Source: Halobacillus litoralis (GTDB lineage Bacteria > Bacillota > Bacilli > Bacillales > Halobacillaceae). Taken from it: DNA of 64,000 bases. Shown one piece after another: positions 34,929 through 44,900 of the stretch (the first letter of the stretch is position 1; every line of letters starts with the position of its first letter). Below the pieces are notes generated by a model, which did no database searches, had not been told where the DNA came from, and worked only from the letters and a program-made list of their open reading frames with translations. The stretch is taken from positions 186,001 to 250,000 of the forward strand of contig NZ_WMEZ01000004.1 in assembly GCF_009856415.1 (NCBI RefSeq), read 5' to 3'. The position numbers were made by a program, and so were the translations under genes.

Positions 34929-35925
34929 ATTTCTGCTGAGTTGAGTTTCTTTCGATAATTCTATGAGGCAAAATGACGTTCTGCTCTTCCACTTCTTCTT
35001 TATTCATGAATTTCGTTAGAAGACGCATGGCCACCGCACCGATGTCGTACATCGGTTGGACTACTGTAGAAAGCGTTGGGCGTACCATTGTAGCCAAACG
35101 TGTGTTGTCAAAACCAAAGACTTCTATGTCCTCAGGAACGCGAATTCCCCGGTCTTGTGCCCCGTGTATGACACCAAGAGCCATTTCATCCGAAGAGACG
35201 AAAATCGCAGATGGCTGGTTGTCCATCTCCACGATCTGTTCTAAAGCTTCGAGCCCAGAATCATAAGAGTAATCGCCTGTAACCATCCATTTTTCCGGCT
35301 GTTCCTCACCACTTTCCTTCATGGCACGTTTAAAGCCTTCTACTTTTTCAGTATTAATGACCGTATTTTCTGGTCCTGAAACAAAAGCGATTTGCTTGTT
35401 ACTCTCAAGCAAGAGCTTCGTTGCATCATAAGCAGCTTCTTCATAATTAATATTTACCGATGGGGTTTCTTTTGTCTCATCCACCGTTGCAGCAAGAGCA
35501 ATCGGGACAGATGAAGTTTTGAATTCACGGATATGATCTTCAGTAATATCTCCGCCCATGAAGATCAGACCATCCACTTGTTTTCCTAACATGGCATTGA
35601 TTAAATGAAGTTCTTTATCTTTATTCTGATCAGAGTTACTCAGAATAATATTGTAATTGTACATGGTTGCGATATCTTCAATTCCGCGCGCTAGTTCAGC
35701 AAAGAAAATACTGGAGATATCAGGAATGATCACTCCCACAGTTGTCGTTTTCTTGCTCGCTAATCCACGAGCGACAGCATTCGGTCGATACCCTAGTCTT
35801 TCGATGGCGTCATGTACTTTCTTCCGAGTCGCCGGTTTCACATTCGGGTTCCCGTTCACAACCCTTGATACCGTCGCCATCGATACATTTGCCTCTCTTG
35901 CTACATCATATATTGTTACATTCAT
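34927..35925 (-). CDS. ccpA: Catabolite control protein A
   Basis: LacI/GalR-family master regulator of carbon catabolite control, binding cre sites with HPr-Ser-P. The 332-residue protein begins with the helix-turn-helix [20 protein letters not shown] and hinge [20 protein letters not shown]. The ligand-domain motif [19 protein letters not shown] and the final [10 protein letters not shown] are typical. Two adjacent ATG codons exist; the second has 7 nt spacing from AAGGAGG and is chosen. Upstream is aroA, downstream motPS, as in B. subtilis. Cre-like sites are visible at ackA and before a small membrane-protein gene at 55.9 kb. Confidence 0.97.
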   Translation of the reverse strand: MNVTIYDVAREANVSMATVSRVVNGNPNVKPATRKKVHDAIERLGYRPNAVARGLASKKTTTVGVIIPDISSIFFAELARGIEDIATMYNYNIILSNSDQNKDKELHLINAMLGKQVDGLIFMGGDITEDHIREFKTSSVPIALAATVDETKETPSVNINYEEAAYDATKLLLESNKQIAFVSGPENTVINTEKVEGFKRAMKESGEEQPEKWMVTGDYSYDSGLEALEQIVEMDNQPSAIFVSSDEMALGVIHGAQDRGIRVPEDIEVFGFDNTRLATMVRPTLSTVVQPMYDIGAVAMRLLTKFMNKEEVEEQNVILPHRIIERNSTQQK

Positions 35926-36042
35926 CATGCATCCTCCTTCGTCAAATCCAATCGTTCATTTTAGTTCAATAGGATAATCATACGATAAATCGCTTACCCG
36001 CGCAATATTCGTAGCTTTTCTCTGTATTATTATACCCTAATT

Positions 36043-36070
36043 ATTATAACGGATAGCCCTTTCCCTGCAA
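36043..36070 (-). promoter_or_regulatory. ccpA promoter
   Basis: On the minus strand TTGCAG (36070-36065), a 16-nt spacer and TATAAT (36048-36043), about 118 nt before ccpA. A second TATAAT follows closely. The rest of the 297-nt gap holds only the aroA terminator. Confidence 0.6.
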
Positions 36071-36143
36071 AAGAATACGATAATGGTAGCCTGCAGCATT
36101 TAGAATTGCATAGATTAGTCACATAAGAATGACCAAAAACACA

Positions 36144-36179
36144 AAAAAAGTTAGGCTAGCGGGCCAGCCTAACTTTTTT
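36144..36179 (-). terminator. Terminator of aroA
   Basis: GTTAGGCT and AGCCTAAC arms flank an 8-nt loop, with runs of A and T on both sides. Confidence 0.92.
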
Positions 36180-36225
36180 CCTCAGTTGCTCATTTTTTCT
36201 CTTGTGGACCGTAAAAGATGGATCC

Positions 36226-37287
36226 TTAATTATTTTTCAACTCTTCCATGAAAGCATGGAACGTTGGGATATCCATTTGTTGCGCTGAATCAGACAGGGC
36301 TACAGCTGGGTCTGGATGAACCTCTGCCATGACTCCATCTGCACCAATGGCTAGAGCTGCTTTTGCAGCAGGTAGTAATAGATCACGACGCCCGGTAGAG
36401 TGTGTGACATCCACCATGACAGGCAAGTGCGTTTCTTGTTTTAAAATTGGTACAGCAGAGATATCAAGGGTGTTTCTCGTCGCTTTTTCATACGTACGAA
36501 TGCCCCGTTCACAAAGAATGATATCCTGGTTCCCTCTTGAAATGATGTATTCCGCTGCATTGATGAACTCAGAAATTGTAGCAGACATTCCTCTTTTTAA
36601 TAGTACCGGTTTATTTACAGAACCTGCTGCTTTAAGAAGTTCAAAGTTTTGCATGTTACGTGCACCAATTTGGATAACATCTAAGTAATCCAGAGCTTCT
36701 TCAAGATCCGCAGGGTTTACGATTTCACTGACAACCGCCAAATCTTGTTCGTCTGCTGCTTGTTTGAGCATTTTCAAACCTTCGATACCCAGCCCCTGGA
36801 AGTCGTAAGGGGATGTTCTCGGCTTGAATGCACCACCTCGTAAAAGTTTAAGCCCCTGGTCTTTAACAGCTTTAGCAACCGTAGATACTTGCTCATAACT
36901 TTCCACAGAACAAGGACCCATGATGAAGGAAGGAGCACCATTTCCGACCTTTTCCCCTTTAATTTCTACAACGGTATCTTCAGGTTTTTTCTTCCGTGAG
37001 ACAAGCAGGGCTTTCCTGTGATCATCTTCTTGCAGTTCAAGGGCTGCCTTGAAAATTTCTTTGAATAAGTGAACGATTGTTGAATCCTCGAAAGGACCCT
37101 TATTATGTTGAGATAATTGATTGAGCATGGCTCTTTCTCTTACAGGATCAAAACGGTTCATCCCCTGCTGCTCCTTGATTTGACCGATTTCCTTTACCAG
37201 ATCACCGCGTTTATTGATTAAATTCAAAAGCTGTAAATTAACCTCATCTAATTGGCTACGCAGCTGGTCAAGATTTTGATTACTCAT
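36226..37287 (-). CDS. aroA: Bifunctional DAHP synthase / chorismate mutase
   Basis: First enzyme of the shikimate pathway (3-deoxy-D-arabino-heptulosonate 7-phosphate synthase) with an N-terminal AroQ chorismate mutase used for feedback control. The 353-residue protein has the mutase helix in residues 1-80 ([32 protein letters not shown]), a linker, then the KDO8P/DAHP synthase barrel: [47 protein letters not shown] and [26 protein letters not shown] lies before the ATG. The promoter is GTGACA-17-TATAAT. The symbol follows B. subtilis usage (aroA = aroG type). Confidence 0.96.
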   Translation of the reverse strand: MSNQNLDQLRSQLDEVNLQLLNLINKRGDLVKEIGQIKEQQGMNRFDPVRERAMLNQLSQHNKGPFEDSTIVHLFKEIFKAALELQEDDHRKALLVSRKKKPEDTVVEIKGEKVGNGAPSFIMGPCSVESYEQVSTVAKAVKDQGLKLLRGGAFKPRTSPYDFQGLGIEGLKMLKQAADEQDLAVVSEIVNPADLEEALDYLDVIQIGARNMQNFELLKAAGSVNKPVLLKRGMSATISEFINAAEYIISRGNQDIILCERGIRTYEKATRNTLDISAVPILKQETHLPVMVDVTHSTGRRDLLLPAAKAALAIGADGVMAEVHPDPAVALSDSAQQMDIPTFHAFMEELKNN

Positions 37288-37354
37288 TATGTTCGTCCCC
37301 CTACTAAGAATTTAGTGTTATGAAATGGATGAATATTTTAAATAATTAGGGACA

Positions 37355-37383
37355 ATTATAGCTAATATTTCGACAGTTGTCAC
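37355..37383 (-). promoter_or_regulatory. aroA promoter
   Basis: On the minus strand GTGACA (37383-37378), a 17-nt spacer and TATAAT (37360-37355). Confidence 0.75.
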
Positions 37384-37451
37384 CCCTATAAAAGGTTTTC
37401 ATGAAATTCTTTATCAAAAGTTTGTCTAACCTCAATTAACAATACTGTCTA

Positions 37452-37484
37452 AACCAAAAAAGGCCTGCTTTTTTACAGGCCTTT
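37452..37484 (-). terminator. Terminator of brxC (ytxJ)
   Basis: AAAGGCCTG (37459-37467) pairs with CAGGCCTTT (37476-37484); seven T follow on the minus strand. Confidence 0.88.
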
Positions 37485-37490
37485 ACGAAA

Positions 37491-37808
37491 TCAGACTTCC
37501 AATAATCTTTCTTTTGTGATAGCCGAATGACTGTCATGCCAAACGGCTTCTCCTTCTTGAAACTGAATGACCTGAGGAGACTCATGACGGATTCCTGTGA
37601 ATTCAGCAATATGTCCTGATAATTCTCTGGATTCCTGTACATAAAGGATGAAGCATGGAACAGATGTCTCTTCAGAAAAACGCTCAAACTGCTGGTGAGC
37701 TGCTGCACTGATCGGGCAGGTTAGACTATGCTTTAATAAGAAAAACTCTTGATACGCTTCTACGACGTTAATAAATTCCTCTTTATTCTTAATCACTTCT
37801 TGTTTCAA
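37491..37808 (-). CDS. brxC: Monothiol bacilliredoxin BrxC (YtxJ)
   Basis: A thioredoxin-fold protein of 105 residues that removes bacillithiol from proteins. The active site is TCPIS (Cys31), the CPxS pattern of YtxJ, and SPQVIQFQEGEAVWHDSHSA is the cis-Pro region. The TTG at 37808 has AAGGAGG 7 nt before it; the longer frame runs through the ytxH terminator and is not used. It is the third gene of the ytxGHJ cluster but lies beyond a hairpin, so its level may differ from ytxGH. Confidence 0.9.
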   Translation of the reverse strand: MKQEVIKNKEEFINVVEAYQEFFLLKHSLTCPISAAAHQQFERFSEETSVPCFILYVQESRELSGHIAEFTGIRHESPQVIQFQEGEAVWHDSHSAITKERLLEV

Positions 37809-37832
37809 GTTTACTCCTCCTTCAACAGAAAA

Positions 37833-37862
37833 GATGGAGGTTGAATGTTCAACCTCCATCTC
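37833..37862 (-). terminator. Terminator/attenuator between ytxH and brxC
   Basis: A 13-bp perfect stem (37833-37845 with 37848-37860) and a 2-nt centre; the minus strand continues TTTTC. It ends ytxGH transcripts at least in part. Confidence 0.75.
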
Positions 37863-37870
37863 ACTTTTCA

Positions 37871-38293
37871 TTATAAATTAGATGATGTCGTGGAATCTTG
37901 TTGTTTTTCAAGCTCTTGTGCAGCTTCTTCAATGGCTTCTGCCACTTCTTGAGCTGCTTTTTCAGCTTCATCTTCTTCATTTGAACGGAAGTTCTTGACT
38001 TTATCTTTCACAGCCCCACTGAACTGCTGGGACTTCTCAGTTACGTTTTTAGAAAGTTGAGAAGAAGACTCTACGGCCTTATCTTTCCACACGCCACTTT
38101 TTTCATAAGCAACGTCTTTCCACTCTCCTGCACGCTCTTTCCATTCACTGGAATTGCTATTGATGTTTTCCCTAAGTTCACGACCAGACTTTGGTGCGAA
38201 AAGTAGGGCTACGGCAGCTCCTACAAGTCCACCAATTAAGGAACCTAGTACGAAATCTCTCCCATTACCATTTTGTTGATTTTGTTGACTCAT
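37871..38293 (-). CDS. ytxH: General stress protein YtxH
   Basis: This 140-residue protein has a hydrophobic glycine-rich segment (FVLGSLIGGLVGAAVALLFA, about 14-33) followed by PKSGRELRENI, the YtxH signature. The remainder is helical with repeated WKDKAVESSSQLSKN and KVKNFRSNEEDEAEKAAQEV segments, similar to LEA-like proteins. B. subtilis YtxH is a sigma-B general stress protein; a sigma-B promoter lies ahead of ytxG here. AGGAGG precedes the ATG. The molecular role is unknown. Confidence 0.92.
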   Translation of the reverse strand: MSQQNQQNGNGRDFVLGSLIGGLVGAAVALLFAPKSGRELRENINSNSSEWKERAGEWKDVAYEKSGVWKDKAVESSSQLSKNVTEKSQQFSGAVKDKVKNFRSNEEDEAEKAAQEVAEAIEEAAQELEKQQDSTTSSNL

Positions 38294-38307
38294 AACCGAA
38301 TTCCTCC

Positions 38308-38727
38308 TTAAGATTTAGTCTCTTCTTTCTTTGCTTTCTTCCACAAATTGATGGCCACTTGCCCCCATTTCATGGCTTGTGCGGCTGTATCCGTGTTTTC
38401 ATGGGCAGACTGTGTTAACCCTTTGGATACAGATCGAATGGACTGATTGAACTCTTGAACTGTGTCACCAATTCCCTTGACTCCATCAACTAAAGTATTC
38501 AACTTCTGTGACTTTTCTCCGACATCTTCAGCCAATTTATTGGTTTTATTCAAGAGCTCAGTTGTCTCTAAGGTGATTCCTTCCATTTGCTTTTCCACAC
38601 CTTCAAGTGTGTCAGCAACATTGTTCATCGTACGGCGCACGGCCGTCAACGTCCTCGCCAAAAAGATGACAAGAACAGCAAAAGCCACTGCTGCAATTAG
38701 TGCAGCAATGTACAGAATAATAATCAT
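38308..38727 (-). CDS. ytxG: General stress protein YtxG, DUF948 family
   Basis: A 139-residue protein with one N-terminal helix (ILYIAALIAAVAFAVLVIFL) and a long coiled-coil cytoplasmic or surface part (VADTLEGVEKQMEGITLETT, LNTLVDGVKGIGDTVQEF), the DUF948 pattern. It is the first gene of ytxGH and has GAAGGAGTG before the ATG. A clear sigma-B promoter lies 45-69 nt upstream. It acts at the membrane under general stress; the mechanism is not known. Confidence 0.92.
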   Translation of the reverse strand: MIIILYIAALIAAVAFAVLVIFLARTLTAVRRTMNNVADTLEGVEKQMEGITLETTELLNKTNKLAEDVGEKSQKLNTLVDGVKGIGDTVQEFNQSIRSVSKGLTQSAHENTDTAAQAMKWGQVAINLWKKAKKEETKS

Positions 38728-38771
38728 TCCCCCTGCACACTCCTTCTTATGTAATCAACACAGTTTAGTTT

Positions 38772-38796
38772 ATACCCTAAATGGGCATTTTTAAAC
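38772..38796 (-). promoter_or_regulatory. Sigma-B promoter of ytxGH
   Basis: On the minus strand GTTTAA (38796-38791), a 13-nt spacer and GGGTAT (38777-38772), an almost ideal sigma-B promoter. Confidence 0.88.
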
Positions 38797-38929
38797 GTGC
38801 TGGCTACTATAAATGGACTTATTCGCTATCCTATCCCTAAATTCCTTCACCATTCGGATATTTTGTTCAAAAAAGTCTCTTTTTACTTTTATCCGACAAC
38901 TAAAATTCATTCTTACAAACCTTGCCATA

Positions 38930-39220
38930 CTGGCAGACTTGGTTCATAAACTTTTGAGCTGTTTCTATTACGTTTGACAGTCGTTGAGGGAAGCTCTTAG
39001 TTATAGAGTTCGTTTCTCCCCCGAATCCAATGGGGGTGGTTAGGAAGCTGCATGATTTCACCGGAGTGGATTGACTGGCGAAACCTCATAGAGCGAAGAT
39101 CAAGAAGGCTTGCCATCATCCACATAAGATCGGAAAGGATTTCCCCAATCGTCCTGAGCTTCTATGTAAACAAACCCGAGTTATCCCGAAAGGTAGTCTT
39201 TCACAACCCTACCCTTTACA
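38930..39220. repeat. Interspersed MITE-like element, copy 3 (diverged)
   Basis: The left part (CCATACTGGCAGACTTGG) and right part (TTATCCCGAAAGGTAGTCTT) are degenerate ends. The middle aligns with 51550-51770: GTTCGTTTCTC, GGGGGTGGTTAGGAAGCTGC, GAGTGGATTGACTGGCGAAA, GAGCGAAGATCAAGAAGGCT. The 550-nt gap between ytxG and murC contains this element and no gene. Confidence 0.65.
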
Positions 39221-39239
39221 ATTAAAAAGCTCGTGGAAA

Positions 39240-39276
39240 AAGAAAAAACATGCGGCTTTTCTTAAAGCCGCATGTT
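39240..39276 (-). terminator. Terminator of murC
   Basis: AACATGCGGCTTT (39247-39259) pairs with AAAGCCGCATGTT (39264-39276); the minus strand continues with six T, C and more T. Confidence 0.92.
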
Positions 39277-39279
39277 GCT

Positions 39280-40575
39280 TTAGTCATTCTGATTTTCGTA
39301 AGCTTTTTGGAATTTTTGAATATCTCCTGCTCCCATGAACAATAGAACACCATTTTCATGTGCTGAGAGTTGTTCGACTTCTTCCAATTGTAAAACGCGG
39401 GAGTCTGGTATCAATTCTTGTAAATGATTGATGGTCAACTTCCCTTCATCTTCTCGAGCGGATCCGAAAATATCACAAAGGTAAACTTCATCCGCTTCGT
39501 TCAGACTTTCTGCAAATTCATTCAGGAACGTTTTCGTCCTGGTGAACGTATGAGGCTGAAAGATTGCGACAACGGGGCGGTCCTTATATTTTTTACGAGC
39601 TGTTTCAATTGTAGCTGTAATTTCGATTGGATGGTGGGCATAATCGTCTACTAAAATCTGGTCATGCCACTGTTTTTCTGTAAAGCGACGTTTGACACCC
39701 TTAAATGTAGCAAGCTTCTTAATTTCCTCAGGCTGCATGTTTTCATAGTGACATAATGCTATGACACTTAGCGCATTCAATACCGTGTGGTTGCCATACT
39801 GTGGAATCATGAAGGTGTCATAATAATTGTTTCTGACGAAAACATCGAATGAAGTTCCTTCTGATGTTTCGGTTATGTTCTGTGCTTGGAAATCATTTGT
39901 ATCTGCCAGTCCATAATACAGAACCGGTACATTTGCTTGAATATGTTGGAGATGCTCATCATCACCACAAGCTATAATTCCTTTTTTCACTTGTTTCGCC
40001 ATTTCTTGAAAGGCCTGGAATACATCATCAACACTACTGAAATAATCAGGATGGTCGAAATCGATATTCGTCATGATGGCATAATCCGGCTCATAAGAGA
40101 GGAAGTGACGTCGGTATTCGCACGCCTCAAAAGCAAAGTATTGACTATTTTCATGGCCCTTACCTGTACCATCTCCAATAAGATAAGAGGTCGGGTAGTT
40201 TTCAGACAAAACATGTGCCAATAAACCTGTCGTTGAGGTCTTTCCATGGGCGCCAGTCACTGCAATACTTGTATAGTTTTGCAGCCAATCCCCTAAAAAT
40301 TCATGATAACGGTAAAACGGCAACCCCTGACGTTTCGCTTCTTGAATTTCCTCATGATCATCACTAAAAGCATTTCCAGCAATGATGGTCAATCCTTCTT
40401 GAATATTTTCCTTTGAAAAAGGCAGAATTTCTATATTCTTAGATTCTAAAACTTCTTGAGTAAAAAAACGTTTTTCAACATCTGATCCTTGAACTTTCTC
40501 ACCAGAATCATGAAGAATCTGGGCAAGCGAACTCATTCCTGTTCCTTTGATACCAATGAAATGGTAAGTTGTCAT
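39280..40575 (-). CDS. murC: UDP-N-acetylmuramate--L-alanine ligase
   Basis: MurC adds the first L-Ala to UDP-MurNAc in the cytoplasm. The 431-residue protein has the N-terminal [19 protein letters not shown] Rossmann motif, the ATP loop [19 protein letters not shown] near residue 108, [26 protein letters not shown] and [10 protein letters not shown]. The ATG at 40575 has GGAGG 9 nt upstream; a TTG two codons earlier is too close. It stands alone between a repeat-filled gap and the nicotinate phosphoribosyltransferase gene; in B. subtilis it lies near ytxG as well. Confidence 0.97.
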   Translation of the reverse strand: MTTYHFIGIKGTGMSSLAQILHDSGEKVQGSDVEKRFFTQEVLESKNIEILPFSKENIQEGLTIIAGNAFSDDHEEIQEAKRQGLPFYRYHEFLGDWLQNYTSIAVTGAHGKTSTTGLLAHVLSENYPTSYLIGDGTGKGHENSQYFAFEACEYRRHFLSYEPDYAIMTNIDFDHPDYFSSVDDVFQAFQEMAKQVKKGIIACGDDEHLQHIQANVPVLYYGLADTNDFQAQNITETSEGTSFDVFVRNNYYDTFMIPQYGNHTVLNALSVIALCHYENMQPEEIKKLATFKGVKRRFTEKQWHDQILVDDYAHHPIEITATIETARKKYKDRPVVAIFQPHTFTRTKTFLNEFAESLNEADEVYLCDIFGSAREDEGKLTINHLQELIPDSRVLQLEEVEQLSAHENGVLLFMGAGDIQKFQKAYENQND

Positions 40576-40730
40576 AAACAAGAACCTCCAAAATAAAGTG
40601 GGTCACTTTAAGTATAGTATATGTAATATTCATGGATATGCGATTTAAAGTTGCACTCTTAGAAAACATACATCTGCATTACCTAATCATATCACGGATT
40701 GGACGGCAGAAAAAGTAAATATGACCCAAT

Positions 40731-40765
40731 CAAAAGGCACAAACAAATGATGTTCGTGCCTTTCT
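40731..40765 (-). terminator. Terminator of the nicotinate phosphoribosyltransferase gene
   Basis: AAAGGCACAAAC (40733-40744) pairs with GTTCGTGCCTTT (40752-40763), one non-Watson-Crick pair; TTTTG follows on the minus strand. Confidence 0.75.
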
Positions 40766-40772
40766 CAAGCGA

Positions 40773-41888
40773 TCATTCCTCTGCTCCAGTATATTCAACA
40801 TATTCCAAACGTGGATTATGCTTGTATCTTCGACCTTCTTTCGCTTCAGGTTCACCATCAATAAATACATTATCCCCGGTAAAACCGATTCCGATCTTCA
40901 ATAAACTCCCGCCGACACCATACATATCTACTGGCACTTTCTTTTCTTCAAATGCCCGAATACGTTCCTTCGTGAATCCGCCGCTTACGACAATTTTCAC
41001 ATGCTTGAAGCCTTCCTGATCCAGGGCACGCCTAAGGGCAAAAATCAACTCAGGGTTTACTCCCCTCGGATCAAACGTACCCATGAGATGCTGATTTCTT
41101 AAAAAGTATTTGTCCACTAAGTTACGTGAAGTATCTAGACGAACACCTTTCAATTCATCCCCAAATTCACGAGCTACTTTTAGAGAATCAGTAATGACAT
41201 CATTGTTGTAATCAACCAGGGCCATCAGCTGGTCATCTGGAAATTGTTGATGGTAGGCTTTCGTTGCGGCTACAACATCTCCTTTGAACATCTGAATCAG
41301 TGCATGAGGCATAGTTCCCATACCCTCTTTTCCCCACCATTCGTTCATCGCGTGTGTAGCTTGTGCCGTTGAACCACCGATAAAAGCAGAATATCCATCT
41401 CCAGATTGTTGCGTGAAATGATCATCTCGATCACCCATAAAAATAATTGGCTTCTGCTTACCAGATGAACGAGCTGCTTTTACGACATTATACACATTGG
41501 TGGCGACAGAGGTTCTCCTCGCTAATATCCCGTCAATGATCCCTTCTAAGAATCCAAAATATTGATAAGGTCCAGTCACTGTAAGCACTGTCTCATAAGG
41601 ACTGATTTTATCTCCGTCTTTCAGTGAATGGATCTCAAGGTCTTCCGGGTGTTCTGCGAACGTATGGATCAAGGCGATGACTTCATCGGTCCCACATAAT
41701 ACGGCATGATCCTTTTGAAAGAATTGCATCGTGACTTTATTATCAGGTAAATGATTTTCAACAATATCTCTTGTCTTTAAAAAGTAAACAGCAGAAAACC
41801 AACCTTCTGCTACACGTTCATCAAACTTAAACGTTTTATTTGTTAATCGGCTGATTTCGCCATTCAACTTCAGTGCTATTTCCTTCAT
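40773..41888 (-). CDS. Nicotinate phosphoribosyltransferase
   Basis: The enzyme makes nicotinate mononucleotide from nicotinate and PRPP in NAD salvage. The 371-residue protein has WFSAVYFLKTRDIVE, GILARRTSVATNVYNV, MGDRDDHFTQQSGDGYSAFI, the phosphate-binding ATHAMNEWWG and DTSRNLVDKYFLRNQHL with FKHVKIVVSGGFTKERI. It is shorter than PncB (about 490) and belongs to the compact archaeal/Firmicute branch. AAGGAG lies 7 nt before the ATG. It lies 106 nt after sftA with no terminator between, so they may share transcripts. Confidence 0.87.
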   Translation of the reverse strand: MKEIALKLNGEISRLTNKTFKFDERVAEGWFSAVYFLKTRDIVENHLPDNKVTMQFFQKDHAVLCGTDEVIALIHTFAEHPEDLEIHSLKDGDKISPYETVLTVTGPYQYFGFLEGIIDGILARRTSVATNVYNVVKAARSSGKQKPIIFMGDRDDHFTQQSGDGYSAFIGGSTAQATHAMNEWWGKEGMGTMPHALIQMFKGDVVAATKAYHQQFPDDQLMALVDYNNDVITDSLKVAREFGDELKGVRLDTSRNLVDKYFLRNQHLMGTFDPRGVNPELIFALRRALDQEGFKHVKIVVSGGFTKERIRAFEEKKVPVDMYGVGGSLLKIGIGFTGDNVFIDGEPEAKEGRRYKHNPRLEYVEYTGAEE

Positions 41889-41994
41889 GGCTTAACTCCT
41901 TAAACATAGAGGTCATGATCACTCTCATTTTCATTCATTGTTAATCATATAAAATTGAGAAGTTTTGCACAAGGTTTTTGCCGAAATGATGGAT

Positions 41995-44900
41995 TTACTC
42001 CATCATTTCTTCGATTTGCTGCTTCGTTAATAAAATGTCTCTCGGCTTGCTTCCTTTTTGTTCCGAAATAATCCCATAGGCTTCCATCTGGTCGATTAAT
42101 CTGGCAGCACGATTATACCCTACTTTGAACCGACGTTGAATGAGTGAAGCACTCGCTCCATTCTGCTCGACAACAAAATCTACAGCTTCGTCAAATAACT
42201 CGTCCGTTTCTTCTTCTGTTGACACCTGCTTCATCAACTCTTCTTGGTGGAAGAGGTATTGAGGAGGAGCGATTTTTTTAACATGATGTGTCACTCTTTC
42301 AATTTCATCATCAGAAACGAAAGCTCCCTGGATACGAACTGGCTGTCCTGAACCATTCTCAACAAAGAGCATATCTCCTCTGCCAAGGAGTTTTTCAGCT
42401 CCCCCTGAATCAATAATGGTTCTAGAATCTACTTGTGATGACACACTAAAAGCGATCCTTGTCGGTATATTCGCTTTGATTAATCCAGTGATGACATCCA
42501 CAGATGGACGCTGAGTTGCTAGAAGCAAGTGAATCCCGCATGCTCTTGCTTTTTGTGCAATCCGGCAAATGGCATCTTCGACATCCTGCGGTGAAACCAT
42601 CATCAAGTCAGCGAGTTCATCAATGACAATAACTAAATAGGGGAGTTTCTCAGCGTCTCTCTGCTGCTTCTTCATTTTTTCATTATAACGCTCGACGTCG
42701 CGTACGCCTTCTTCTACGAATTTCTCATACCGTTCTTCCATTTCTTTCACAGCCCACTTCAATGCTGTTGTGGCAGCTTTGACGTCTGTAATGACCGGGG
42801 ACACAAGGTGTGGGAGGTCATTATACGGTGCAAGTTCAACCATCTTTGGGTCGATAAGCAAAAACTTCACATCTTCATGGTGTGCTTTATATAAAAGACT
42901 GATCAAGATGGTGTTGATACATACACTCTTTCCAGAACCCGTCGCGCCCGCAATCAACCCGTGAGGCATTTTCTTTAGATTCGTAACAATGGAATCTCCA
43001 CCGATATCAAGACCTAATCCAACAGTCAAAGGAGAATCGTCATTTTGGAAAGCATCGGATTCAAAAATCTCCTGCAATCCGACCATCATGGATTGTTTAT
43101 TAGGAATTTCGATTCCCACAGCTTGTTTTCCAGGGATGGGCGCCTCAATTCTTATGTCTCTTGCAGCCATACTAAGTTTGATGTCATCTGAGAGGTTTGT
43201 GATTTTACTCACCTTGACTCCTGGTTCAGGCTGCACTTCAAACCTTGTGACTGTCGGCCCCTTCATCGCATTCACAACTTTCGCACGCACATGGAAGTGT
43301 CGAAGAGTTGTTTCAAGAAGCTCCATCTGTTCTGTTATCCAACTATCATCTAGTGAGGTCGGACGTACCGGGTCTTCAAGTAAGTGTAAAGGCGTATGGT
43401 ACTCGATTCTCTTGCCTTTTTCTTTTTCCTCTTCCACATCCATGGCTACGGATTCATCTTTTTTTGGTTCAGGATTCTCTTGCTGTACGTTTTCTTTTTT
43501 CTCATGATCCCGATTTCTTTTGTCCCGTGGCGTCATAAGGACATTAAAAGGCACACGACGCTTTTGACCGTCTTTCTTTTTTGAAGGTTCTTGCGTATTT
43601 GAAGCCGTTTTTTTCTTCGCTTCGTCTTCGGAATGAGGTTGTTTTTCCCTATTAGTTTTTTCCACTTCCTCTTGTTGATACATTTCCGTTGTTACTCCGG
43701 AAGGTTCAACTGAAGTTGAGTGATTCTCTTCACCCTCTGATGGTTGTTCTTTAACCGCTTCAGGTCCCTGTTGTTCCGTTTTTCCTTCAGTAAACCTCTC
43801 TTCATCCCTATTAGAGGAGAGAGGTTCTTCTAGATGAAGAGCTAGCGAATCATCTTCGTTCACTTGCTCATTTTCACTATTTGTTTCTTCATCCGTTATC
43901 TGTGTCTCCACAGCTTCAAGCTCTGAATCATTCACCTCTCCATCTTCCATACTTAACATGGTCATGGAGGAATCCTCTTGGTCTTCGATCATGGATAATG
44001 GTGATTTTTCTTCTTCACCTTGATTAAATTTGGGGTCTTCCCTGTATGTTTCCTCATATTCTGCCTCAGAATTTGTCTGTATTTCATCTGTATCTTGATC
44101 ACCATCAGAAGCTTCTGAATTCGTATCTTCTTCATATTCGTCCATTTCTGCCGTTCTATTTAAGTCTTCTTCTCCCCTTTTAATTGCCTCTTGCAGAGAT
44201 TCTGAAAGGTTCTCCTGTCTATCCTTTTCCACTTCACCCTCATAGTGTTCTTCATCTTTTTCCGTTTCTAAAGTCATGTCCTGACTGAACGTTTCACAAG
44301 AACTTTCATTATCGATCGCTAAGGTTTCATCAAGCTGGTCTTCTCCTGCTTGATCGATCTCATCATCAGCGAATGTGAGACCACTATACTCTTTAGACAT
44401 ATTTGGTCTAATATCCTCTGAATGCTCATTTCTGCGCTCTTGCTTCGTCTCCTCAGATAAGGTCGTTTCCATAGTGGCGGCCTCTTCACGCTCAAGAATT
44501 TTTGGTCGTTCGGAAACAGGTTTTGGTCTAGAGTTTTCTTCATCGACACGTGCTCTCATCCGCTTCCGTAATTCCTGCCATTGTTTTTCATCATTGGAAT
44601 CAGTAAAAAATTGCGGCTGTGATTGCTGTTCTTCTACAGCATATTCCAACCTTTCCAAGCCCTTTGTAAGCTGTCGTGCTTGATAGCCGTAAATAGGAGA
44701 AGGAACATCGGTGGGTGTGAAAGGAATTGAAGAAGCTTCCGGCAGCTCCTCGGGCTCCTTCCCTTCCTTTCTAGGCCTTTTCTTTCTTTGAGACATACCC
44801 TCCGCAGGCTCTTGTTTTTCAACAGGCTTTTTGCGTCGAGGGCGTTGATAACTTCCACTTTCATCTTGAACATTTCCTGGTCCATCGGGAATAACAGGAA

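Noticed and set aside
37809-37871. 21-codon N-terminal extension of brxC
   Set aside because: It would translate through the terminator hairpin; the TTG at 37808 has the only good ribosome site.
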